Shown: positions 53,614 to 61,478 of the stretch, in pieces
Layout: each line of letters begins with the position of its first letter
How positions within the stretch are numbered: the stretch's first letter is position 1
Assembly: GCF_016861605.1 (NCBI RefSeq)
Contig: NZ_BOLM01000007.1
Coordinates: 1 to 64,000 of the forward strand
From: Levilactobacillus wangkuiensis
GTDB lineage: Bacteria > Bacillota > Bacilli > Lactobacillales > Lactobacillaceae
Direction of reading: 5' to 3'
Length of the DNA stretch: 64,000 nt
The notes under the pieces: generated by a model
What the model was told of the DNA's origin: nothing
The model's input: only the letters and a program-made list of their open reading frames with translations
Databases searched by the model: none
Made by a program: the position numbers and the translations under genes

Positions 53614-54045
53614 CTAAGATTGTGAATCCAACGGGTCATCATCTAACGTATGTGCAAGCACACCGTTGATGAACCGCCGAGAACGGTCGTCGCTGAAGTT
53701 CTTGGCTAATTCCAAGGCTTCGTTGACAGCCACTCGGTTAGGCACTTCTTCCACGTAGTCAATTTCATAAAAGGCGATCCGCATGATTACCAAATCAGTT
53801 TTGGCAATCCGCTTGAGCTGCCAGCCAGTGCTCAGGTACTGGTCGATCTTCGCATCCAAGTCAGCTTGGTTTGCTAAGACGCCAGTCACGAGCTTCTGGA
53901 GGTAGTCAGGCACGGGAACGGTTTGGTCCGGGTCATCCGTCAAGACACGTTGGTACAACGCATCATGATCGGCATCGGGATTGGCGTTCAAGGCAAAAAG
54001 CATTTGAAACGCGCGTTCCCGAATTTGATGTCGTGTAAGTGTCAC
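53614..54045 (-). CDS. nusB: Transcription antitermination factor NusB
   Basis: 143 residues, all alpha. Family motifs RERAFQMLFALN near 9-20 and RIAFYEIDYVEEVPNRVAVNEALELAKNF (in parts, near 87-115), then FINGVL. NusB works with NusE in rRNA antitermination. GTG start overlapping the asp23 stop by one base (TAGTG). Order efp-asp23-nusB-folD is typical, without accBC here. Confidence 0.95.
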   Translation of the reverse strand: MTLTRHQIRERAFQMLFALNANPDADHDALYQRVLTDDPDQTVPVPDYLQKLVTGVLANQADLDAKIDQYLSTGWQLKRIAKTDLVIMRIAFYEIDYVEEVPNRVAVNEALELAKNFSDDRSRRFINGVLAHTLDDDPLDSQS

Positions 54046-54485
54046 TATTGGTCACTATCTCCTTCATCGCTCTGGTTAAACAGGTTATCAGGGTCGACCT
54101 GTTGCGCCGTCTTTTCGGGAATGACGCCTTCCACGTGAACGTTAACTTCACGCAAGTCGAGGTCCGTCATGAACAACAATTGTTGCTTCACGTTATCTTG
54201 AATGGCCAAGGCAACCTTAGGCACCGCTACCCCATAATCCAAGTAAACGTAAACGTCAACCGCTAATTCGTCGCCATCAAAGACCAGCTTAACGCCCTTC
54301 CCATGTTGTTCTTTACGACCCAACAGTTCGGTGACGCTATTTGCTAAAGAACCCCGCATCCGTGCGACGCCTTCGGTTTGACTAGCCGCAATGCCGACGA
54401 TAATTTCGAGGACTTGCGGTGCCACTTCGATCTTACCCAAAGCGGGTTCCTTTGATTCTAAAATGATATTAGTATCTTCCGCCAT
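54045..54485 (-). CDS. Asp23/Gls24 family protein (YqhY)
   Basis: 146 residues. GKIEVAPQVLEIIVGIAASQTEGVARM (in parts, near 17-43), VYVYLDYGVAVPKVALAIQDNVKQQL near 76-101 and REVNVHVEGVI are the family pattern. YqhY is encoded before nusB in Firmicutes and is linked to fatty-acid/acetyl-CoA carboxylase control in B. subtilis. Second Asp23 gene of the window; the other is by fakA. Confidence 0.92.
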   Translation of the reverse strand: MAEDTNIILESKEPALGKIEVAPQVLEIIVGIAASQTEGVARMRGSLANSVTELLGRKEQHGKGVKLVFDGDELAVDVYVYLDYGVAVPKVALAIQDNVKQQLLFMTDLDLREVNVHVEGVIPEKTAQQVDPDNLFNQSDEGDSDQ

Positions 54486-54524
54486 TCGTTGACCCTCCCT
54501 TACTGATTAAACGTGTGTGAAAAC

Positions 54525-55085
54525 TTAGGCACGGGAAATGTACGTACCGTCAGTTGAGTTGATGGAGAGCTTGTCGCCTTCGTTAACGAAGAATGGCACT
54601 TGAACGACTAAGCCAGTGTTCATGGTAGCAGGCTTGGAACCACCAGAAGCGGTGTTCCCCTTAATACCTGGTTCCGTAGCAACAACTTCCAAGACAACCG
54701 TGTTGGGTACTTCGATACCGAGAACTTCGGAACCGTATTGTACCAAGTCAACGTTCATGTTTTCTTGTAAGTATGGGAGTTGTGCCTTGATTTGTTCATC
54801 TGGCACTTCGATTTGTTCGAAGTTGTCGGTGTCCATGAAGACCCGGTTACTACCATCTTCGTACAGGTATTGCATCGAACGCGTTTGGATATCAGCACGT
54901 TCCATCTTAGCACCGGCACGGAAAGTCTTTTCTTGAACGGCACCCGTCCGTAAGTTCTTAAGCTTTGAACGAACGAAAGCGCCACCCTTACCAGGCTTAA
55001 CGTGTTGGAACTCAATGATGCGCCAGATTGCGTGATCGACTTCGATCGTTAAACCGTTTTTAAAATCAGCAGTAGAAATTGCCAT
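54525..55085 (-). CDS. efp: Elongation factor P
   Basis: 186 residues, three beta-barrel domains. Begins [37 protein letters not shown] (parts): the KPGKGGAF loop near 29-36 carries the residue that is modified in relatives (Lys-32 region). EF-P relieves stalling at polyproline. AGGAGG precedes the ATG; own promoter. Confidence 0.97.
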   Translation of the reverse strand: MAISTADFKNGLTIEVDHAIWRIIEFQHVKPGKGGAFVRSKLKNLRTGAVQEKTFRAGAKMERADIQTRSMQYLYEDGSNRVFMDTDNFEQIEVPDEQIKAQLPYLQENMNVDLVQYGSEVLGIEVPNTVVLEVVATEPGIKGNTASGGSKPATMNTGLVVQVPFFVNEGDKLSINSTDGTYISRA

Positions 55086-55117
55086 AATGTGTCAGCCTCC
55101 TAAAATATGTCCTCTTT

Positions 55118-55147
55118 ATAATATCAATTCTTACCCATAAAAAGCAA
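55118..55147 (-). promoter_or_regulatory. Promoter of efp
   Basis: TTGCTT (55147-55142), 18-base spacer, extended -10 TGATATTAT (hexamer 55123-55118). Confidence 0.6.
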
Positions 55148-55161
55148 GATAGGTGAGTCAC

Positions 55162-56226
55162 TTACAGAATAATTAAATTTCTTGGGACAGTTGTGAGGGT
55201 CTCGTGACCCGTTGCCGTCACCAATAAATCGTCTTCAATGCGAATGCCACCCTGACCGGCAAAGTAAACACCGGGTTCCACGGTGATGACCTCGTTTGGG
55301 GCCATCACGTCGGGCCAGCCCCGACCAATGTTCGGACCCTCGTGGATATCCAAGCCAATGCCATGGCCCGTACCGTGAATGAAGGCTGCGCCGTAACCCT
55401 GATCGGTCAAATACTGCCGACCAATAATATCCAGCTCATCCCCCGTGACACCAGGTTTAACCGCTGCCATAATCTTTTCCTGTGCGGTCTGCACAGCGTG
55501 ATAGGCTGCCGTCAAAGCAGTCCCGGGATCTCCCAGGGCAACCGTCCGGGTCACATCAGAGGTGTAGCCATCCACGTAAAAGCCACAATCAATCGTGACC
55601 AGTTCACCACTGGCCAATTGCTTGTCGCTCGCCTGACCATGCGGCCAAGCTGAACGCACCCCACTGGCAACGATAGTCCCAAAGCTGGGACCGGTTGCGC
55701 CGTGGTCTTGCATCCACCGTTCGAGCCACTGGGCCGCTTGCCGCTCCGTCATGCCGGGCTTCAACACCTCCAGCAAAGCGAGGACACCCTCGCTAGTCAG
55801 TGCCGTTGCCCGTTTCAAGGCTACCAATTCGGCTGGCTCCTTGATTTGGCGAAGCGCATCGATGACCCCACTAAGGGGCACGATGTCGGTCATTAAATGC
55901 TCATCTAACCATTCAAATTCGGCTAAGGTTAAACTATCCTCAATCCCCAGTACCGTCGCACCAGCGGCCTCTAACGCGTCATCAACGGCCTGCAAGTAGT
56001 CGCGGGTGATTGTTTTCGGCACGTTGGGCATAGTCGCTGCTAATTCAGACTGGTAACGCGCATCCGTGATAAACACGGCGTCGTGTTCCGTGACCAGCAG
56101 GTACCCGTCGCCGGGCTCCACACTGGTCCCAACTAAGTAGCGTTGATTACTGGGTGATGAGACCAAAAAGCTATCGATACTTAACGTGGCAAATTTGGAC
56201 TGTAACCGTTCGATTCTAGTTGTCAT
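55162..56226 (-). CDS. pepP: Xaa-Pro aminopeptidase (M24)
   Basis: 354 residues. N-terminal creatinase-like domain (1-125) and pita-bread metallopeptidase with metal ligands in DCGFYVDGYTSDVTRT near 209-224, HGTGHGIGLDIHEGP near 277-291, VEPGVY near 311 and RIEDDLLVT near 325. It removes an N-terminal residue before proline. AAGGAGG precedes the ATG. Upstream of efp as in B. subtilis (yqhT-efp). Confidence 0.94.
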   Translation of the reverse strand: MTTRIERLQSKFATLSIDSFLVSSPSNQRYLVGTSVEPGDGYLLVTEHDAVFITDARYQSELAATMPNVPKTITRDYLQAVDDALEAAGATVLGIEDSLTLAEFEWLDEHLMTDIVPLSGVIDALRQIKEPAELVALKRATALTSEGVLALLEVLKPGMTERQAAQWLERWMQDHGATGPSFGTIVASGVRSAWPHGQASDKQLASGELVTIDCGFYVDGYTSDVTRTVALGDPGTALTAAYHAVQTAQEKIMAAVKPGVTGDELDIIGRQYLTDQGYGAAFIHGTGHGIGLDIHEGPNIGRGWPDVMAPNEVITVEPGVYFAGQGGIRIEDDLLVTATGHETLTTVPRNLIIL

Positions 56227-56253
56227 AACCCTAGCCTCCTTGATGTTTGGCAG

Positions 56254-56299
56254 AAAAAAGAAGAACTCAAAGCGAATTGGTCTCGCCTCAAGCTCTTCA
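56254..56299 (-). terminator. Terminator after rpmA
   Basis: GAAGAGCTTGAGGCGA pairs with TCGCTTTGAGTTCTTC, followed by TTTTTT on the minus strand. A smaller ACGAGG...CCTCGT hairpin precedes it. Confidence 0.8.
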
Positions 56300-56322
56300 G
56301 TCGTTACGAGGAAAACCTCGTG

Positions 56323-56622
56323 TTATTTAGCTGCTTCTTCTGCAACTGGGTATACGGATACTTGACGCTTGTCGCGGCCAAGACGTTCGAATTTAACGAC
56401 GCCAGCAACCTTGGCAAACAAAGTATCGTCACCACCGCGGCCTACGTTCAAGCCTGGGTAGATGTGCGTCCCACGTTGGCGGTAAAGGATAGAACCACCG
56501 GTAACAGTAGAACCGTCAGCAGCCTTCGTCCCAAGACGACGACCAGCAGAGTCACGACCGTTAGCAGTAGACCCACCACCTTTATGGTGAGAGAAGAATT
56601 GTAAGTTCATGTTCATCAGCAT
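56323..56622 (-). CDS. rpmA: Ribosomal protein L27, with cleavable N-terminal extension
   Basis: 99 residues. [25 protein letters not shown]: the NLQFF-S motif is the site where the Prp protease removes the N-terminal extension in Firmicutes, exposing the N-terminus that reaches the peptidyl transferase centre. The prp gene lies directly upstream. GGAGGTG sets the start at the ATG seven bases on. Confidence 0.96.
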   Translation of the reverse strand: MLMNMNLQFFSHHKGGGSTANGRDSAGRRLGTKAADGSTVTGGSILYRQRGTHIYPGLNVGRGGDDTLFAKVAGVVKFERLGRDKRQVSVYPVAEEAAK

Positions 56623-56640
56623 AAGTTTCACCTCCGCAAT

Positions 56641-56979
56641 TTAGTCTTTGGTTTCAGCGAATTGAATGTAATCCGCGTAATTTGTGGCGACATCTCTTAA
56701 CCCATCCGCAAAACTCTGGAGGAGTGTTTGTCCCTTTAATTCGGCCGTTGCTTCCAGCTTTGGTGGAAGGTGGACTTCCAGATAGCCACCCTCCTGATCA
56801 CGATTCTCAACCTCTATTGGAATCTCAGCGACTCGTTGTAGAGCATTGACCGTCGTAATCGCAAGCACCGATACCGCAGCGCAAACAATGTCTTGACCAT
56901 ACTCACCTGAGTCAGCGTGGCCAGTGATTTGGAATGAATCGATTCGGTTAGTTCCATGATGGAACGTCGCGTGAATCAT
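56641..56979 (-). CDS. prp: Ribosomal-processing cysteine protease Prp
   Basis: 112 residues. The catalytic dyad is His in ITGHADSGEYGQD (about residue 20) and Cys in DIVCAAVSVLAITTVNAL (about 33). Prp cleaves the L27 extension, and its gene sits between rplU and rpmA as in Staphylococcus and Bacillus. Both catalytic residues and the L27 site are intact, so the processing system is complete. Confidence 0.95.
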   Translation of the reverse strand: MIHATFHHGTNRIDSFQITGHADSGEYGQDIVCAAVSVLAITTVNALQRVAEIPIEVENRDQEGGYLEVHLPPKLEATAELKGQTLLQSFADGLRDVATNYADYIQFAETKD

Positions 56980-57007
56980 CGAGATCGCCTCTCTTTAATC
57001 TTTAGGC

Positions 57008-57316
57008 TTAAGCGTTGATAGCATCAACGACAACCTTGGTGTATGGTTGACGGTGACCCTTCTTCGTATGTTGGCCCTTCTTGGCCTTGTACTTGAAAGT
57101 AACAACCTTCTTTTCCAGACCCTGCTTTTCAACAGTTCCAGTAACGGTTGCACCTGCAACAGTTGGCGTCCCGATCTTAGGCTTGTCACCACCGACAAAG
57201 ACAACTTGGTCAAAAGTAACCTTTTCACCAGCTTCAACGTTCAACTTTTCGACGTAAACAGCTTGGCCTGCTTCGACCTTGTACTGCTTGCCGCCAGTTA
57301 CGATAATTGCGTACAT
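57008..57316 (-). CDS. rplU: Ribosomal protein L21
   Basis: 102 residues starting [18 protein letters not shown], the L21 signature, and ending [21 protein letters not shown] 50S protein that contacts L20 and 23S rRNA. The start has GGAGGTG upstream; the frame continues to 57436 through the leader but is not protein-like. First gene of rplU-prp-rpmA. Confidence 0.96.
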   Translation of the reverse strand: MYAIIVTGGKQYKVEAGQAVYVEKLNVEAGEKVTFDQVVFVGGDKPKIGTPTVAGATVTGTVEKQGLEKKVVTFKYKAKKGQHTKKGHRQPYTKVVVDAINA

Positions 57317-57435
57317 GTGTGTGCACCTCCTTATATATTTAGACTTAGACTCGCCGAAAACAAGTGCTCCGCAAGGCGGAAAACTTAATGACTCGTCCCG
57401 AGCGGTTGCAGCTGTGGAAGTCCACAAATACAACA
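57317..57435 (-). promoter_or_regulatory. Structured rplU leader (L21 leader type)
   Basis: A 120-base leader between promoter and rplU contains TCCGC-CTT-GCGGA and long-range pairing possibilities around GACGAGTC and GACTCG-like segments. L21 leaders are a known Firmicutes regulatory class at this place; match by position and fold only. Confidence 0.5.
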
Positions 57436-57440
57436 TGAAA

Positions 57441-57469
57441 ATTATACTTGATAGGATTTCTTACGTCAA
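57441..57469 (-). promoter_or_regulatory. Promoter of rplU-prp-rpmA
   Basis: TTGACG (57469-57464), 17-base spacer, TATAAT (57446-57441), nearly consensus. It overlaps the last codons of tetR. Confidence 0.9.
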
Positions 57470-58089
57470 GCTTTTTCTGCACCAATTGGCAAGTCAATCC
57501 CGACCGGTGCGAACCAGGCCGCGACTGGCGTGACTTCCGGCTTTAATAATTGGCAAAAAGATTGTGCCAAAAATTCTGACCGATAACGGCGATTGTCATT
57601 TAACCAGTGGTGCACCAGCCCGGTAAAAGCGGTCGCTAAAAAGGCCGTCTGCACATCCAGTGGGGGCTGTTCCCCATCGAGCGCTGGCAGGTGTTGGGCG
57701 TAAGCGGTCATTTCCCGTTCAAACCGCTGAAGTAGTCGGGGTTGAAACTGCGTGAATTGGGGGTGCAACAAGACCACTAAGATCTGATGATGTTGGTCAA
57801 CATACCGTAAGGCCGGTCCCAACGCAAAACCGCGGGTCGGTTCACCCTGGGGCGTCAGGGTCGTCTTAGCGGCCGCAAACCATTCATCAATGACCTGCTG
57901 CTCAGTCTGTTCGAGGAAGTCCACCTTATCCTTATAATGCAGGTAAAAGGTTCCGCGGGTGATCTGGGCCGTCTGGGTCAACTTCTGTACAGAAATCTGC
58001 TTCAACGAGTTTTGCTGGAGTAGCGTACTCAATGCTTGGCGCAGCCGGTCATTCGTCCGGACAACGCGTGGGTCTGTCTGACTGATAAT
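57466..58089 (-). CDS. TetR-family regulator, probable ATT start
   Basis: 207 residues if started at ATT (58089). The helix-turn-helix is ISVQKLTQTAQITRGTFYLHYKDKVDFLEQ (parts, near 31-60). The TetR domain needs the upstream residues (DPRVVRTNDRLRQALSTLL), yet no ATG, GTG or TTG is in frame before the TTG at 58032, and an in-frame stop stands before the ribosome site. GGGAG (58100-58096) six bases from ATT makes ATT the best start. The C-terminal ligand domain follows. Targets unknown; no efflux gene is adjacent. Confidence 0.75.
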   Translation of the reverse strand: MISQTDPRVVRTNDRLRQALSTLLQQNSLKQISVQKLTQTAQITRGTFYLHYKDKVDFLEQTEQQVIDEWFAAAKTTLTPQGEPTRGFALGPALRYVDQHHQILVVLLHPQFTQFQPRLLQRFEREMTAYAQHLPALDGEQPPLDVQTAFLATAFTGLVHHWLNDNRRYRSEFLAQSFCQLLKPEVTPVAAWFAPVGIDLPIGAEKA

Positions 58090-58111
58090 GTCTCGCTCCC
58101 TTCACTTCTAG

Positions 58112-58142
58112 AAAAAGCTAGTCCGACTACGAACTAGCTTTT
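58112..58142. terminator. Symmetrical hairpin upstream of tetR
   Basis: AAAAAGCTAGT pairs with ACTAGCTTTT around 10 bases. With T-runs on either side it can terminate both strands, or act as an operator/attenuator of tetR, whose ATT start is only 23 bases away. Confidence 0.6.
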
Positions 58143-58175
58143 CATTTACCATTCTATTCTTAAACATCATTCATT

Positions 58176-58386
58176 GGGTTAGGCCTGTTCGTTCCCGGCG
58201 GCGGGCTCAAAGTGCCCTGCTGTGGGGCCGGTTCCAGCCTGAGAAGCGGGCTTCCACCTCAACTTTGAGCCAAAGAACGGTCTCAAAGATTGTCCCATGG
58301 GCTAAGCTGAGAAAATCACTCAGCTAAGGCCATCGTCACAGCTGGTCGCTTTGGCCCGCCTCTGGCCACTAACATTTGCCTAGCCC
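58176..58386 (-). repeat. Structured intergenic repeat E11 (type B)
   Basis: Outer GGGTTAGGC (58176-58184) / GCCTAGCCC (58378-58386); inner GGCGGGCTCAAAG / CTTTGGCCCGCC, where E10 has GGCGGGTTCAACCTG/CAGGTTGACCCGCC. Hairpins CTTTGAG...CTCAAAG and GGCTAAGCTGAG...CTCAGCTAAGGCC. Faces tetR. Confidence 0.9.
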
Positions 58387-58512
58387 ATTCACTATTTCAT
58401 TGTAATTTTCACGTTAAGCTTGTTGGCCGCTAATCATACACAACCAAGTTGACCGTAGTATGTAGCCAACACGCTCCGTCACCCCACGCCAACAACTAAC
58501 AGTTTCGGGTGC
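58387..58512. other. Spacer between repeats E11 and E12
   Basis: About 125 bases without gene or recognised signal. Confidence 0.5.
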
Positions 58513-58728
58513 GGGTCAAACCAGTGTCAGCCGCAGGGCTGGTGAAAATGGGCTCAGCCGTGGGAGTTACCTTAGCGGGTCCCCCGCTTAGGTAACTGCT
58601 ATCTTTGAGACGCGTTTCTCAGAGGCTCAAAGTAAGCCTGGAGACCGTCCTTTGGCTCCAGGCGCGCGCCCACAGCGCCACGGCCCATTTTCACCAGCCC
58701 GGAGGCGAGTCAACGACCGTTTCGAACC
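58513..58728 (+). repeat. Structured intergenic repeat E12 (type A)
   Basis: Terminal helix GGGCTGGTGAAAATGGG / CCCATTTTCACCAGCCC as in E9. Hairpin 1 is GTTACC...GGTAAC against GTTGCC...GGCAAC in E9, a paired change. Hairpin 2 loop is extended (GACGCGTTTCTCAGAG). The GGAGGCG end faces the stop codon at 58742. Confidence 0.93.
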
Positions 58729-58741
58729 AAACCCAAAACCG

Positions 58742-59305
58742 TTAGTAATTGTTGGCTTGGCGGTCGAGATTGACTTGGCGTTTGGCCTCGTACGCAGCCT
58801 GAATCTGGTCCTGACTAAACCCGAAGTCCACGAATCCCCACTTGAGGAACAGCCGCCAAGCATGGCGGAAGTCCTCTTGCCGGTGGGCAAAGTGGCTGTT
58901 GAACACCATCCGTTTCAGGATCAAGTATTGTTGATCCAAATCCTTGGCTGGCCGACTGGTTTCGAGGGTCGTCAGGTCTTCTTCCGTCAACATGATCAGG
59001 TGGGTCCAGGTCTTCTTGGCCGCAACCAGGAAGAAAAAGTCCATGGCGTCCGTGTACTCCGTCAACAGGGTCTCTTCCGGCGTTTGACCGGCATCAGCCT
59101 TGCCACGGTGAGTCTTCCAGACCTTAAACCATTCCGACGTGTTGGCTACTTCGGCCAGTTCCACGTCGAGAGCCACGTAGGCGTTTTCAATCTGTGACTT
59201 ACGGGTCATTTCAATGTCTCGGTCCTGGGTGATCTGCTCATCCAGGGCGATAGATTGTTGTACTAATTTTGCTAACTCTAACACGTTGGGAATCCTCCTA
59301 ACCAA
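58742..59305 (-). CDS. Unrecognised protein, third gene of an overlapping operon
   Basis: 187 residues, soluble, helical, begins MVRRIPNVLELAKLVQQSIALDEQITQD (parts) and ends AYEAKRQVNLDRQANNY. No family recognised; WTHLIMLTEEDLTTLETSRPAKD is its most distinctive part. Eight-base overlap with the gene before it suggests a fixed ratio and a joint function. Codon use matches the neighbours. Confidence 0.75.
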   Translation of the reverse strand: MVRRIPNVLELAKLVQQSIALDEQITQDRDIEMTRKSQIENAYVALDVELAEVANTSEWFKVWKTHRGKADAGQTPEETLLTEYTDAMDFFFLVAAKKTWTHLIMLTEEDLTTLETSRPAKDLDQQYLILKRMVFNSHFAHRQEDFRHAWRLFLKWGFVDFGFSQDQIQAAYEAKRQVNLDRQANNY

Positions 59306-60242
59306 AGATCAAGGGGTCGGACGAGATTTCCAGATCCGTCAGGTTTTCCAGGTACCAATCACGCATGAATGGGTACTTCAAGAGAACGTCGAACCAGGAA
59401 ATCTTCTGGTCGTCATCGTGAACCGTCAAGACCCACTCTGGTTGGCCTTCCAATTGGTTGTTAAAGATATCGACCACCACACCGTGTTCCAGCGCGATTT
59501 CGGCCCCGTTGCCGTTGACGCCGTTGGTTAACATGTAGTCTTCCTTGGCAGCCATGACAAACAGACGGTCCACAACTCCAGCTGGTAAGTCCGTTGACCG
59601 CACCGCATAGTTTTGACGGTTGGCGGCATCTAAAATGTTGAAGTCCACGGAGTAGCCGTAGTCTTCCTTCAGGTAACGGGCAAAGTCTACTAAGATCTGA
59701 ACGGATGTCTTCACCGTTTCGGCAGGCACCGTTTCATGCAGGTCGATGATGAAGAGCTGCGTCAGCGCATGGCTGTTGAAGCGGAACATTTTGCGTTCCA
59801 AGTTCAGGTAGAACAGGGATTGGCCGGTCGCCCGTTCACGGTAGTAAACGCCACCGTTTTCAGACGTTTCCACGCGGAAGTTAAACGTTCCCCGGTCACC
59901 CAGCGGCGTTAACTGTTGGGTCAACTCTTCGTGGTGGTCGCGAGATTGTAAAATAACGTTCTTTCCTTGATCGTGCAGTTCCAGCATCCGGGACATGAAT
60001 AACAGGTAATAGTCGGCGTTGCTGTACTGATGGGGGAAGGTTACGTAGTCGGAGTCCAGCGTAAAGTCGGCCAATTCCGTGGCGGCAGAAACCAATTCAT
60101 CGGGATCTGTCGTCTTGATCAGTTGGTCCATCAATTTGGTGAACCGCAAGCCCGTTTCCAAACCATCTTTAATTGCCTCGTTATAGTTGAGTAACCGGCC
60201 ACTGGTGGTCAATGTCGATGGGTCATTTTCATTAATCATCAA
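59298..60242 (-). CDS. Unrecognised protein, second gene of an overlapping operon
   Basis: 314 residues, soluble mixed alpha/beta. Parts such as SALTQLFIIDLHETVPAETVKT-like helices near 150-175 and VVDIFNNQLEGQPEWVLTVHDD near 259-280 give no known motif. An 11-base overlap with the first gene and 8 bases with the third. No signal peptide or membrane helix. Confidence 0.75.
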   Translation of the reverse strand: MMINENDPSTLTTSGRLLNYNEAIKDGLETGLRFTKLMDQLIKTTDPDELVSAATELADFTLDSDYVTFPHQYSNADYYLLFMSRMLELHDQGKNVILQSRDHHEELTQQLTPLGDRGTFNFRVETSENGGVYYRERATGQSLFYLNLERKMFRFNSHALTQLFIIDLHETVPAETVKTSVQILVDFARYLKEDYGYSVDFNILDAANRQNYAVRSTDLPAGVVDRLFVMAAKEDYMLTNGVNGNGAEIALEHGVVVDIFNNQLEGQPEWVLTVHDDDQKISWFDVLLKYPFMRDWYLENLTDLEISSDPLIFG

Positions 60243-61110
60243 CTGTCACCTCGCCCTCACTCTTGCCTAACAGGCTGTTCAAGTAATCCGCATATAGACT
60301 CGCATTGTGGGCTTCGAAGTGTTCAAAGTCATCAAAGGCGTCGCGAATACTCTGTTTTTCGTAGTTTAAAATCGTATCTTCCTTAGACAAAACCAGAATC
60401 TTATCATCGTTTTCCTTGATCGTCTTGTGGGCATTCAGGGCTTTTTCGTCCTCGTCCGCCAGCTTGGTCAATTGATCAATGATTCCCTGACGTTCGTCTT
60501 TGAGCTTACCGGAATCCCATGGCATACTGCTCTTGCCACTATTTTCCTTCAGCTGTTCACGCAACTCAGCCTTTTGGTTGTCCCGCGTCGTTTGGGCGTC
60601 CACCAATTTCTGGAGTTGTTCACTTTGACCAGAAATGGATTCGATTTGAGCGGTGTTGAGCCGCTGACCGTGGGCTTCCAAGGCGAATGAATCCTTGAGC
60701 TTTTGGTATTCCTTTTCGTCGAATTCAAACTTCACGTTAATGACGTCTAAGTCGCCGAAGAGACGCCGATCCCACCAGTTTCCAAAGTAAATGTGGAACA
60801 GGCCGGTCGTGTATTCTTCATAGTAAAAGAATGGGTAGATGTGCCCCAAGTAATCGATCAGGTTGTCACTTAGGTAGTGGCTGATCTGGGGATGAATATT
60901 GTCGACCAATTCTGCCAGATGGTTCACTGCCCGGGTCGAGCGGGTCTTCTTCACTTCTTGATAGTAACGCACTTGATCCAGCAATTCGTAAACCTGACGA
61001 TCATCGCCGTGTTGAACTGCGGCTTGCAAGGTGCTTAAGTATTCGAGCTTGTTGGCGATTGCCTGTGTTAAGGCATCGGCGGCACTAGCTTGTTGTTCTT
61101 GATTTTCCAT
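60232..61110 (-). CDS. Unrecognised coiled-coil protein, first gene of an overlapping operon
   Basis: 292 residues. N-terminal helical part (1-110), an aromatic-rich patch LGHIYPFFYYEEYTTGLFHIYFGNWW (parts, about 87-113), a region INVKFEFDEKEY near 124, then a long charged coiled coil (about 130-275) with SEQLQKLVDAQTTRDNQKAELREQL. An SMC/SbcC-like coiled coil but no Walker A, so no ATPase. First of three coupled genes; likely forms a complex with the other two (inference). Confidence 0.75.
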   Translation of the reverse strand: MENQEQQASAADALTQAIANKLEYLSTLQAAVQHGDDRQVYELLDQVRYYQEVKKTRSTRAVNHLAELVDNIHPQISHYLSDNLIDYLGHIYPFFYYEEYTTGLFHIYFGNWWDRRLFGDLDVINVKFEFDEKEYQKLKDSFALEAHGQRLNTAQIESISGQSEQLQKLVDAQTTRDNQKAELREQLKENSGKSSMPWDSGKLKDERQGIIDQLTKLADEDEKALNAHKTIKENDDKILVLSKEDTILNYEKQSIRDAFDDFEHFEAHNASLYADYLNSLLGKSEGEVTVDD

Positions 61111-61478
61111 GGATTATCCCTCATTATTCTGATGTTCCCTAGCGCTTGCCGTGAACATTTGGTTATACGTTCATGTTACCAAAAATCGGCCGAGAAAAAA
61201 GCAGTTTGCCTGAAGTTTTATGGGAAAATCATTAATTTTTTCTCGACGGTTAAAATTTTACTCTGTCACCACGAAAAAAGATTCGAGACAATCGTCCCGA
61301 ATCTTTAGGTGTTTTAAGTTTTAAAATGAGGTCTCACTGACGACCACACCATCTTTAGGAGACAGTGCGTACGAAAGTTTTTTATCAGCTAACGTGCCTG
61401 TCGCAACAGGACTAAACTGATTCCACTCGCACAGTCATCTGACACATCAGTGACTAGTAACTGCCACCCGTCACTATT
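61111..61478. other. Upstream region of the three-gene operon
   Basis: No gene. ATTCGAGAC...TCCCGAATC-like arms (about 61279-61303) form a hairpin near an AT-rich stretch that could hold the operon promoter, but no clean -35/-10 pair is seen. The region up to E13 shows nothing else. Confidence 0.35.
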
